11,966 nucleotides of DNA, from assembly GCA_031271325.1 (NCBI GenBank), contig JAISVY010000114.1:1-11966 (forward strand). The letters run 5' to 3'. A program made the position numbers and the translations under genes. Under the pieces are notes generated by a model. It saw only the letters and a program-made list of their open reading frames with translations. It had not been told where the DNA came from and did not search any database. Shown in pieces: positions 6,066-11,966 of this stretch (positions are counted from its first letter, which is position 1; each line of letters opens with the position of its first letter). Source of the DNA: Oscillospiraceae bacterium (GTDB lineage Bacteria > Bacillota > Clostridia > Oscillospirales > UBA929).

Positions 6066-6998
6066 ATGCCCAGAGATTTCGGACGTGAGATCGACGAACT
6101 GAAACGGCAGATTGATGAGCTGGCGCGGCTTTTCGCCGGAAAGCAGCCGGAACCCAAAGAGAAACCGGAATATGCCGGCGAGGTGAAAAAGATGGAAAAA
6201 ATGCACCCCGACCCGGCGATCATGAGCATCTTAGACCGCTTGGAGGACACCTGCGGCGAGAGCGGCGACACGGGCAGGATCACCTATCTCGGCGTGTTTA
6301 CGAGCGGCGGGCGGCAGTCCAACTGGGTGCAAAACGGCGTCAGCGCGGACGAACTGCTGAAACTGATTGAAGACAACACGGCGGAAAAGGTACTGCGCTG
6401 CATCGGCAGCAGCGACCGGCTGAACATCCTGCTGGCGCTGCTCAAGCAGCCGATGACGGTGGCGGCGCTGGTGGAACGGCACGGCTACAACACCACCGGG
6501 CAGGTATACCACCACTTAAAGCCGCTGCTGGCTGCGGATTTGATCACCGAGGATAAGAACGCCGCCAAGGGAACATATTTTGTAAACCCCCACCGGGTGC
6601 AGGGGATCATCATGCTACTGGCGGGTATCCATGACTTGGTGGACGTCCGGTACACCAAAGGCGACTGGAGCGCGGAGATCCACAGCGGCGCGAAGATGGT
6701 GGACGAGCGGTACATGACGACGGCTGAGGAGGAAGAAAGAATCATCAAAACGTATTTCGCCTCTTTGGAGCCTCTCACGCTGAAGAAGTTCCCCTTAAAG
6801 GAGAAGCGAAAGCTCGTCATCCTGAGGGTTATTGCCGGGCAGTTTGAATGTAAGAAGCGTTATTCCGAAAAAGAGATCAACCAAATCCTCAAGGGAATCT
6901 GCGAAGATTACGTCACCGTCCGCCGTTACCTGATTGAATACGGCTTTATGGAGAGAACGCGGGACTGCTCGGAATATTGGCGGTCGGATGAAATATAG
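6066..6998 (+). CDS. ArsR-like winged-helix regulator with C-terminal DUF2087 domain
   Basis: Cytoplasmic DNA-binding regulator of 310 residues. The ATG at 6066 is chosen because AAAGGAG lies 8 bases before it. The N-terminus has a short coiled-coil-like heptad stretch (REIDELKRQIDELARLF, 7-23) and a charged linker. Residues about 105-178 form an ArsR-type winged helix: SSDRLNILLALLKQP, then a helix-turn-helix with recognition helix around 142-160 (NTTGQVYHHLKPLLAADLI). Residues about 235-307 match DUF2087, with FPLKEKRKLVILRVIA, YSEKEINQIL, DYVTVRRYLIEYGFMERT and a final EYW. The gene is divergent from the ABC exporter operon, so repression of itself and of that operon is likely. No ArsR-type Cys metal cluster is apparent (Cys 63, 112, 262, 279 and 301 are scattered). 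Domain calls are from recognised patterns; the ligand is unknown. Confidence 0.88.
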   Translation: MPRDFGREIDELKRQIDELARLFAGKQPEPKEKPEYAGEVKKMEKMHPDPAIMSILDRLEDTCGESGDTGRITYLGVFTSGGRQSNWVQNGVSADELLKLIEDNTAEKVLRCIGSSDRLNILLALLKQPMTVAALVERHGYNTTGQVYHHLKPLLAADLITEDKNAAKGTYFVNPHRVQGIIMLLAGIHDLVDVRYTKGDWSAEIHSGAKMVDERYMTTAEEEERIIKTYFASLEPLTLKKFPLKEKRKLVILRVIAGQFECKKRYSEKEINQILKGICEDYVTVRRYLIEYGFMERTRDCSEYWRSDEI

Positions 6999-7058
6999 GA
7001 GCGCGCCGCGTGCCGCCCGCAAGCGTACGTAGCGCGCCCCTGTGAGGATATGCCCGGG

Positions 7059-7979
7059 TTAACGCGGCTTGCCGTAGAGCTGGGTGGAATAATAACGGTA
7101 TCCGCCTGTGCCGGAGTAATTGCCCGCGCCCATTTCGGTGAAGCCGGGGTTGAGGATATTGTCCCGGTGACCGGGGGAGTTGATCAGGGCGTGAACTGTC
7201 TCGACGGCGCCGCTATACCCCGCGGCGATGTTCTCGCCGAGCGCCCGGTAACGGTAACCCGCCGCCGCCGCGCGCTCGGCCGGCTCCGTTCCGCCCTTGC
7301 CTGTGTGCCCGACATAGCCGTTGCCGTACATATCCGCGCTGTGCGCGCGCGCCGCGTCCGCCAGCGTCTCGTTCCAAGTCAGCGGCGCGGCGCCGCGAAA
7401 GCCCCGGAAGGCGTTGGTCAGTTCAAAGATCATCGCCTCGCTGAACGGGAAATCCACCGTTACGCCGGGCGCAGTGAATAGCGCGGCGTATACGCCGCTG
7501 TCCCCGTCTTTATACTCCGCCGAGGTTTGGAACGTGTCCGGCACCGCGGGCGAACGGGAAGCGGGTACGCTAAACACCGCATCCGCCTTCCCGTCTTTGA
7601 TGTGTATCATGTCAAAGCGCGTATACGCCGCGTCATGATACACGTTCCAATCGCCGATGGCGCGGGACGGAGAACTCCATTCGCCCGCCGCGCTTCCCAA
7701 GATCACGGTTCGCGTCCGCCCGTCCCAAGACGCATCAAAACCGAGCAGTTCGCAAAGCTTCCCCGCGGGCAGATAGTTGGTGCCGTTGTAAGCGATACTG
7801 TACGGCACGGTCACCCCGTTGTCCAACGTGAGCGCCTCGCCCTCCCGCACGACGTCGCTACCGTTGACGCGAAGGTTAACCCCGTTGAATGTCACCGCCT
7901 CCTGTTCCGCGCGGACGGGGCCGATCAGCGAAAACAACAGCGCCGTCACGGCCGCTCCCATAAGAAAACTTTTACGCAT
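7059..7979 (-). CDS. Secreted CAP/SCP-domain protein with copper-amine-oxidase-like stalk domain
   Basis: Exported protein of 306 residues. I place the start at the ATG at 7979-7977 because a signal peptide begins there (MRKSFLMGAAVTALLFSLIG, likely cut after VRA at residue 24) and an AGAGG site lies just upstream. An open frame continues 20 codons further upstream, but it would put a non-signal segment ahead of the signal peptide and overlaps the -10 box. Residues about 27-96 resemble the copper amine oxidase N-terminal-like domain found as a stalk on many Firmicute surface proteins (VTFNGVNLRVNG ... TRTVILG). The CAP domain covers about 183-303 with HSADM (213), GHTG (225), GENIAAG (Glu249) and INSPGHRDNILNPGF (His271), the residues that line the CAP cavity. 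No sortase motif or C-terminal membrane anchor is seen, so it is probably released or weakly wall-bound. The function of bacterial CAP proteins is largely unknown. Confidence 0.92.
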   Translation of the reverse strand: MRKSFLMGAAVTALLFSLIGPVRAEQEAVTFNGVNLRVNGSDVVREGEALTLDNGVTVPYSIAYNGTNYLPAGKLCELLGFDASWDGRTRTVILGSAAGEWSSPSRAIGDWNVYHDAAYTRFDMIHIKDGKADAVFSVPASRSPAVPDTFQTSAEYKDGDSGVYAALFTAPGVTVDFPFSEAMIFELTNAFRGFRGAAPLTWNETLADAARAHSADMYGNGYVGHTGKGGTEPAERAAAAGYRYRALGENIAAGYSGAVETVHALINSPGHRDNILNPGFTEMGAGNYSGTGGYRYYSTQLYGKPR

Positions 7980-8028
7980 AAACGCACCTCTCTCTTCGTA
8001 ATACAAATTTTCCGCCGATTTGCTTTCT

Positions 8029-8055
8029 ATTATAGCCATAAATTTTGTTTTTCAA
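8029..8055 (-). promoter_or_regulatory. Promoter for the CAP-domain gene
   Basis: A perfect TATAAT (-10, bases 8034-8029) on the minus strand is preceded by TTGAAA (8055-8050) at a short 15-base spacing, so the -35 contact is uncertain. The leader would be about 45 bases. Just upstream lie nested inverted repeats at 8057-8090 (GGGAAAA/TTTTCCC and AAAACT/AGTTTT), which may be a regulator site. Confidence 0.55.
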
Positions 8056-8134
8056 CGGGAAAAATTAAAAACTGACTTCGGAGTTTTCCCTGCGTTTCTT
8101 TCGTAAAATATACGTAATTTTCTGTGTTTTGCGC

Positions 8135-8163
8135 TTGACAACGGCACATTTATGTGATAAAAT
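8135..8163 (+). promoter_or_regulatory. Promoter for the chemoreceptor gene
   Basis: TTGACA (8135-8140), 17 bases and TAAAAT (8158-8163) form a near-consensus promoter with a leader of about 115 bases before the ATG at 8287. An octamer TGTGATAA occurs twice, at 8153-8160 and 8165-8172, with the first copy overlapping the -10. No sigma-28 (flagellar) promoter pattern is seen. Together with the divergent CAP promoter this accounts for the gene-free 7980-8286; nothing else was recognised there. Confidence 0.7.
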
Positions 8164-8286
8164 TTGTGATAATGTCACTGTAAAAAGATCCCGCGTTTGG
8201 CACCTGCATACCATGTGCGTGTCGTTGCGGAAAAGAGCGGATATGCGCGAGCGTACCGGCTCTATTTATTAGGAGGGTGTAAAAAA

Positions 8287-10086
8287 ATGAAAAATCTGCG
8301 CGTATCCGCGAAAATGCTAACCGGGTTTATCATCATAACCGCATTGACAATCGCCGTCGGTCTTGTCGGCGTCTTCACCCTGACGAGCTTGAACAACAGC
8401 TATACAGACGCTGTTGAAACCCACGGCAAACCTTTGGAAAACGCCGCCTATACGCTCTATGCCCTAAACGGAATACGCGCCGAGCTGCGCGGCGCGATCA
8501 TCTTTAGCGGAGACACGGCGCGCGTGCAGACGCAAAAAGATTTAGTGGCGGAGTATGTCACCGATTTTGAAGAAAACCTAAAGCTGTTCAGGGAGCATTT
8601 GGTGAGACAGGATACCCTTGACTTGTACGAAAAAGCCATGCTTGAATATGAGAATGTCACGGTCTCCCTCGACAAGATCCTGACCGATGCCGCAAACGGG
8701 GTGCCGCAGGATGAAATCGCGGCGTATATGATGAGCGATATGAAACCCGCGATTGATGTCGTCATTGCGAGCATTGAGGAATGTATGACCATCAAATCCG
8801 ATATGCTGGATCAAACCAGCGCGGCGGGAGCGAGCTTGGCGCAAACCGTCTTAATTGTGCTTGTCGCGCTGATTGCCGTTTCTGCCGCTATCTCCGTCTT
8901 CCTGGGCGTCTACATATCCCGCCTGATCAGCAAACCGCTGACCGACATGATGGGCTACATCAAACAGGCGGGCGAAACCGGAAACCTCAAGTTCCGTGAC
9001 GACGAGTGGGCAAACTGCGACCGCCTCTCTCAGAACAGAGACGAAATCGGGCAGACGATGAAGGCGTTTACTCAGATGATGCGCAAATTCGTTTACTACG
9101 GAGAATCCGTCAACAAAGTGGCCGCGCAGGACCTGACCATCGACGTGGATGTCCTCGGCGACAAAGATACCTTCGGCAACGCCATCCGGCAGATGGTAGA
9201 CAACCTCAACAACATGTTCGGCGAGATCAACAACTCCACGGCGCAGGTCTCCACCGGCGCGAAGCAGATCGCCGACGGTTCGCAGGCGCTGGCGCAGGGC
9301 TCGACCGAGCAAGCGGCGTCGGTGGAAGAACTGTCCAGCTCGATCTCTGAAATCGCGAACAAGACCAAAGAGAACGCCGCGATGGCCGACAAAGCCGCGA
9401 CACTCGCGAACACCATCATGAAGAACGCCGAAAAGGGCAGCAACCAGATGGACGAACTGACCGGCGCGGTGCGCGAGATCAACACCGCGAGCCAGAACAT
9501 CAGCAAGGTCATCAAAGCCATCGAAGACATCGCGTTCCAAACCAACATCTTAGCCCTCAACGCTTCTGTGGAAGCCGCCCGCGCCGGACAGCACGGCAAA
9601 GGCTTCGCCGTTGTGGCGGAGGAAGTGCGCAGTCTCGCGACCAAAAGCTCCGACGCGGCGAAAGACACCGGCGCGCTGATCGCGAACTCGGTGGAGAAAG
9701 CCGAGCTGGGCGCGCGCATCGCGGGTGAAACGTCTGCCAGCCTCGCGGAGATTGTGGCCGGCATCAACGAAAGCAACCAGCTTGTGAGCGACATCGCGAA
9801 ATCCTCCGAAGAGCAGAGCCTCGGCATCGCGCAGATCAACAAGGGCATTGATCAAGTGGCGCAGGTGGTTCAGCAGAACAGCGCGACGGCCGAAGAGAGC
9901 GCCGCCGCGAGCGAAGAGATGAGCGGTCAGTCGATCATGCTGGAAGAGCTGATCGCGCAGTTCAAGCTCCGTGACGCCAACATCGGTCATTCACGCCTAG
10001 GCTCCGGCGCAAAACCCAAAAAGCAGATCGAAATGCCTGAAAAGACAACCTACACCCCGAACGGCGGAGATTTCGGAAAATATTAA
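8287..10086 (+). CDS. Methyl-accepting chemotaxis protein (transmembrane chemoreceptor)
   Basis: Membrane chemoreceptor of 599 residues that senses an extracellular signal and controls CheA. The ATG at 8287 is chosen because TAGGAGGG lies 10 bases upstream; an in-frame TTG 30 codons earlier has no such site. The order is TM1 (about 12-35), an all-helical extracellular sensor of about 150 residues that fits the 4HB_MCP type, TM2 (about 187-211), HAMP, a second HAMP-like stretch (QDLTIDVDVLGDKDTFGNAI), then the coiled-coil signalling domain. The hairpin tip is canonical: AIEDIAFQTNILALNASVEAA from Ala411. Methylation-type sites are ASVEEL (Glu347/348) and ATAEESAAASEE (Glu536/537, 543/544). The tail ends in GGDFGKY and lacks the NWETF-type pentapeptide that tethers CheR. 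No che or flagellar gene is adjacent. The ligand is unknown. Confidence 0.96.
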   Translation: MKNLRVSAKMLTGFIIITALTIAVGLVGVFTLTSLNNSYTDAVETHGKPLENAAYTLYALNGIRAELRGAIIFSGDTARVQTQKDLVAEYVTDFEENLKLFREHLVRQDTLDLYEKAMLEYENVTVSLDKILTDAANGVPQDEIAAYMMSDMKPAIDVVIASIEECMTIKSDMLDQTSAAGASLAQTVLIVLVALIAVSAAISVFLGVYISRLISKPLTDMMGYIKQAGETGNLKFRDDEWANCDRLSQNRDEIGQTMKAFTQMMRKFVYYGESVNKVAAQDLTIDVDVLGDKDTFGNAIRQMVDNLNNMFGEINNSTAQVSTGAKQIADGSQALAQGSTEQAASVEELSSSISEIANKTKENAAMADKAATLANTIMKNAEKGSNQMDELTGAVREINTASQNISKVIKAIEDIAFQTNILALNASVEAARAGQHGKGFAVVAEEVRSLATKSSDAAKDTGALIANSVEKAELGARIAGETSASLAEIVAGINESNQLVSDIAKSSEEQSLGIAQINKGIDQVAQVVQQNSATAEESAAASEEMSGQSIMLEELIAQFKLRDANIGHSRLGSGAKPKKQIEMPEKTTYTPNGGDFGKY

Positions 10087-10092
10087 CCGGTA

Positions 10093-10226
10093 GGGGCGAT
10101 CGTCCCCGATCACCCGAGGTTGCAGCCGTTTTACCCCGAGCGAAGCGAGCTGTCAAGTGAGAAGCTCTAAAAACCTCGTGTTCGCCGTTAGGCGAACGAG
10201 CGGAGCGGTTGCGCACAGTGCGCTCC
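10093..10226. repeat. Cluster of short palindromes after the chemoreceptor gene
   Basis: Several small inverted repeats are packed between the MCP stop and the terminator: GGGG-CGATCGT-CCCC (10093-10107), a GAGCGAAGCGAG motif near 10138, GTTCGCC-GTTA-GGCGAAC (10180-10197, a perfect 7-base-pair stem) and GCGCAC-A-GTGCGC (10211-10223), the last nested in GGAGCG/CGCTCC arms (10202-10226). No coding potential is apparent. They look like intergenic palindromic repeat elements. Confidence 0.6.
10165..10187. repeat. Dispersed short repeat, copy B
   Basis: CTCTAAAA-A-CCTC-G-TGTTCGCCG, 21 of 23 identical to 3240-3262. Its right part is the left arm of the perfect hairpin at 10180-10197, so this copy appears to be the more complete one. 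Confidence 0.55.
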
Positions 10227-10240
10227 AAACACAGAAACAA

Positions 10241-10280
10241 CCCCCGTGTTTGCTGCCTGCGGACACGGGGGATATTTTTT
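10241..10280. terminator. Intrinsic terminator, probably bidirectional, between MCP and BipA genes
   Basis: CCCCCGTGT (10241-10249) and ACACGGGGG (10263-10271) form a perfect 9-base-pair stem with a 13-base loop. On the plus strand it is followed by ATATTTTTT (10272-10280), a good U-tract for ending the chemoreceptor transcript. On the minus strand the hairpin follows the BipA stop, with TTGTTTC after it, a weaker tract. The plus-strand T-run overlaps the BipA TAA stop codon (10281-10279). Confidence 0.85.
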
Positions 10281-11966
10281 ACTTCGCGCGGTTCTTCATC
10301 CTCTGTTCGTGCGAAAGCACACGCTTGCGCAAGCGCAGGGAGCGCGGGGTGACTTCTAAAAGCTCATCGTCCGCGATGAACTCCAGCGCCTGTTCGAGGC
10401 TGAAGATACGCGGCGGGATCAGGCGCAGGGCGTCGTCACTGCCGGAAGCCCGCATGTTGGTGAGCTGCTTCTTTTTGCAGACATTGACGACAATGTCGTC
10501 CGATTTGGCGTTCATGCCCACAATCTGTCCGGCGTACACCGGCGTACCGGGGCTGATGAACAGAACGCCCCGTTCCTGCGCCCCCGCGAGCCCGTAGCCT
10601 ACGGCGTCCCCGGTCTCGTAGGAAACAAGGGAACCGTTCTGCCGCCGCGAGATTTCGCCCCGGAACGGCACATACCCCTCCAAGACGCTGGACATGATCC
10701 CTTCGCCGCGCGTATCGGTCAGAAACTCGTTGCGGTAGCCGAACAGCCCGCGTGACGGAATCAGAAATTCCAGCCGCATCCGGCTGCCCATCGGGTTCAT
10801 GTGCGCAAGCTCCGCTTTTCGCTGCCCCATTTTGTCCATCACCGCGCCGACGCAGTTGTCCGGTACGTCACAGCTCAGACGTTCCAACGGTTCCTGACGT
10901 TCGCCGCCGATGTCCTTATACAGTACGCGCGGGGTGGAGACTTGAAACTCGTAACCCTCGCGGCGCATCGTCTCCATCAGGATGGAGAGGTGCATCTCGC
11001 CCCGTCCGGCGACGTTCCACGCCTCGGTGGTATCGGTGTCGGACACGCGCAGCGATACGTCCTTCAGCAGCTCGCGGTACAACCGGTCGCGGATGTTGCG
11101 GCTGGTGACGAATTTGCCTTCCTTCCCGGCGAACGGCGAATCGTTGACCGAGAAGGTCATCTCCACAGTCGGCTCCGAGATTTTGACAAACGGCAGCGGC
11201 TCCGGCGCGGAAGGGTCGCAAACGGTGTCGCCGATCGTGATGTTCTCCGCGCCGGAGAAGCAGACGATCGCGCCCGCTTCCGCGCTCTCGACCGGCACGC
11301 GGCGTAAGTCTTCGATCTCGTAGAGATTGACCAGCTTCGCCCGGTAGGGCGCCGCTTCGGTAACGGCGTTGCAGACGACGATGTCCTGTCCTGCGCGCAC
11401 CGTGCCGCGCTCAACCCGACCGATGCCGATCCGCCCGACATACTCGTTGTAGTCGATCGAGGAAACCAGCAGCTGCGCCGCTCCCTCCGGGCTGACGTCC
11501 GGTTCGGGGATATAAGAGAGGATCATATCCAACAGCGGAATCAAGTCACTGCCCGCGCTGTCGGGCGAGAGCGACGCGGTTCCCGCCCGCCCGGAGCAGA
11601 AGAGCATCGGGGAGTTCAGCTGTTCGTCGTTGGCTTCCAACTCCATCAGCAGTTCCAGTACCTCGTCGATCACCTCGTAAATTCTCGCGTCGGGGCGGTC
11701 AACCTTGTTGACGACGACGATGACCTTGTGGTCCAGCTCCAGCGCCCGGCGCAGTACGAAACGCGTCTGCGGCATCGGACCTTCCGCCGCGTCCACCAGA
11801 AGCAGTACGCCGGATACCATCTTCAAAATACGCTCTACCTCGCCGGAGAAATCGGCGTGACCGGGGGTGTCTACGATGTTGATCTTCACGTCTTTATAAC
11901 GGATTGCCGTGTTTTTCGCCAAAATGGTAATGCCGCGCTCCCGCTCCAGATCGCCCGAGTCCATTA
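10279..11966 (-). CDS. typA: Ribosome-associated GTPase TypA/BipA, 5' end cut by window
   Basis: Translation-factor GTPase that binds the 70S ribosome and supports ribosome assembly and stress responses. The 561 residues from the Met at 11964 begin at the conserved MDSGDLERERGITILAKNT segment, which lies about 40-45 residues into known TypA proteins. The gene therefore continues past the right edge (the last two bases fit a preceding Val codon), and the P-loop is outside the window. Visible from that Met are switch I/G2 in RGITI, G3 DTPGH (32-36), G4 NKVD (86-89) and a G5-like SGRAG. These are followed by an EF-Tu-like beta-barrel domain (VSSIDYNEYVGRIGIGRVERG), EF-G-like domains (ETMRREGYEFQVSTPRVLYK; SRGLFGYRNEFLTDTRGEG) and the BipA-specific C-terminal domain ending KNRAK. 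Length plus the missing part agrees with about 605-610 residues. Its promoter is not in the window. Confidence 0.97.
   Translation of the reverse strand, partial: MDSGDLERERGITILAKNTAIRYKDVKINIVDTPGHADFSGEVERILKMVSGVLLLVDAAEGPMPQTRFVLRRALELDHKVIVVVNKVDRPDARIYEVIDEVLELLMELEANDEQLNSPMLFCSGRAGTASLSPDSAGSDLIPLLDMILSYIPEPDVSPEGAAQLLVSSIDYNEYVGRIGIGRVERGTVRAGQDIVVCNAVTEAAPYRAKLVNLYEIEDLRRVPVESAEAGAIVCFSGAENITIGDTVCDPSAPEPLPFVKISEPTVEMTFSVNDSPFAGKEGKFVTSRNIRDRLYRELLKDVSLRVSDTDTTEAWNVAGRGEMHLSILMETMRREGYEFQVSTPRVLYKDIGGERQEPLERLSCDVPDNCVGAVMDKMGQRKAELAHMNPMGSRMRLEFLIPSRGLFGYRNEFLTDTRGEGIMSSVLEGYVPFRGEISRRQNGSLVSYETGDAVGYGLAGAQERGVLFISPGTPVYAGQIVGMNAKSDDIVVNVCKKKQLTNMRASGSDDALRLIPPRIFSLEQALEFIADDELLEVTPRSLRLRKRVLSHEQRMKNRAK

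Noticed and set aside
6066..6998. A metal-sensing ArsR repressor
   Set aside because: The Cys residues are scattered and there is no CxC or CxxC pair in the winged helix, so metal binding is not supported by the sequence.
7001..7037. GCGCGC/GCGCGC pair between the regulator and CAP genes as a terminator
   Set aside because: The arms are only 6 bases, are self-complementary, enclose a 25-base loop and have no T-run on either side. I see no convincing terminator in this 60-base convergent gap.
8102..8118. CGTA...TACGTAAT near 8102-8118 as another copy of the regulator operator
   Set aside because: It shares TACGTA with 6030-6043 but lacks GTAACAA, and AT-rich promoter sequence makes such a match likely by chance.
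8851..9848. Long minus-strand frames opposite the chemoreceptor
   Set aside because: They mirror the codon bias of the MCP gene, whose signalling-domain motifs are unmistakable; no independent ribosome site or domain was seen.

Overview
The window looks like chromosomal DNA of a low-redundancy, GC-rich Clostridia-type Firmicute. An Oscillospirales-like gut lineage is my guess, not a proof. The reasons are strong AGGAGG-type ribosome binding sites, clean TTGACA/TATAAT-type promoters, an adaptor-less Gram-positive style RND transporter, a secreted CAP protein with a copper-amine-oxidase-like stalk domain, and AATTGTC heptamer repeats next to GC hairpins. No tRNA, rRNA, CRISPR array, transposase or phage gene was seen.

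Layout. (1) 1-3120, minus strand: a large HAE1/AcrB-type RND efflux transporter. It has its own promoter and runs off the left edge, so its C-terminus is missing. (2) 3121-3479: an intergenic stretch holding the RND promoter and a repeat cluster, with two copies of a GC hairpin plus AATTGTC heptamer unit; the second copy forms the stop codon of the next gene. (3) 3480-5809, minus strand: a two-gene ABC exporter operon (ATPase, then a putative ABC exporter permease) whose genes overlap by ATGA. (4) 5810-6065: a divergent promoter region with two near-consensus promoters, a structured leader upstream of the ATPase, and a GTAACAA motif at both predicted transcription starts. (5) 6066-6998, plus strand: an ArsR-like winged-helix regulator with a C-terminal DUF2087 domain, probably controlling itself and the ABC exporter. 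(6) 7059-7979, minus strand: a secreted CAP/SCP-domain protein. (7) 8287-10086, plus strand: a membrane chemoreceptor (MCP), divergent from the CAP gene. (8) 10087-10278: small palindromic repeats, then a terminator that appears to work in both directions. (9) 10279-11966, minus strand: the ribosome-associated GTPase TypA/BipA, lacking its N-terminus because it crosses the right edge.

How the genes work together. The regulator and the ABC exporter form the most convincing functional unit: a divergent regulator/exporter pair sharing an operator-like motif, which suggests a stimulus-responsive export or detoxification module of unknown substrate. The RND pump lies downstream in the same orientation but has its own promoter and may act independently in drug or lipid export. 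The CAP protein, MCP and BipA look like unrelated housekeeping or environmental-response genes. I found no clear evidence of a wholly new system. The leads most worth following are the shared operator, the structured leader, the heptamer repeat units and the Gly/Met-rich loop in the RND protein.
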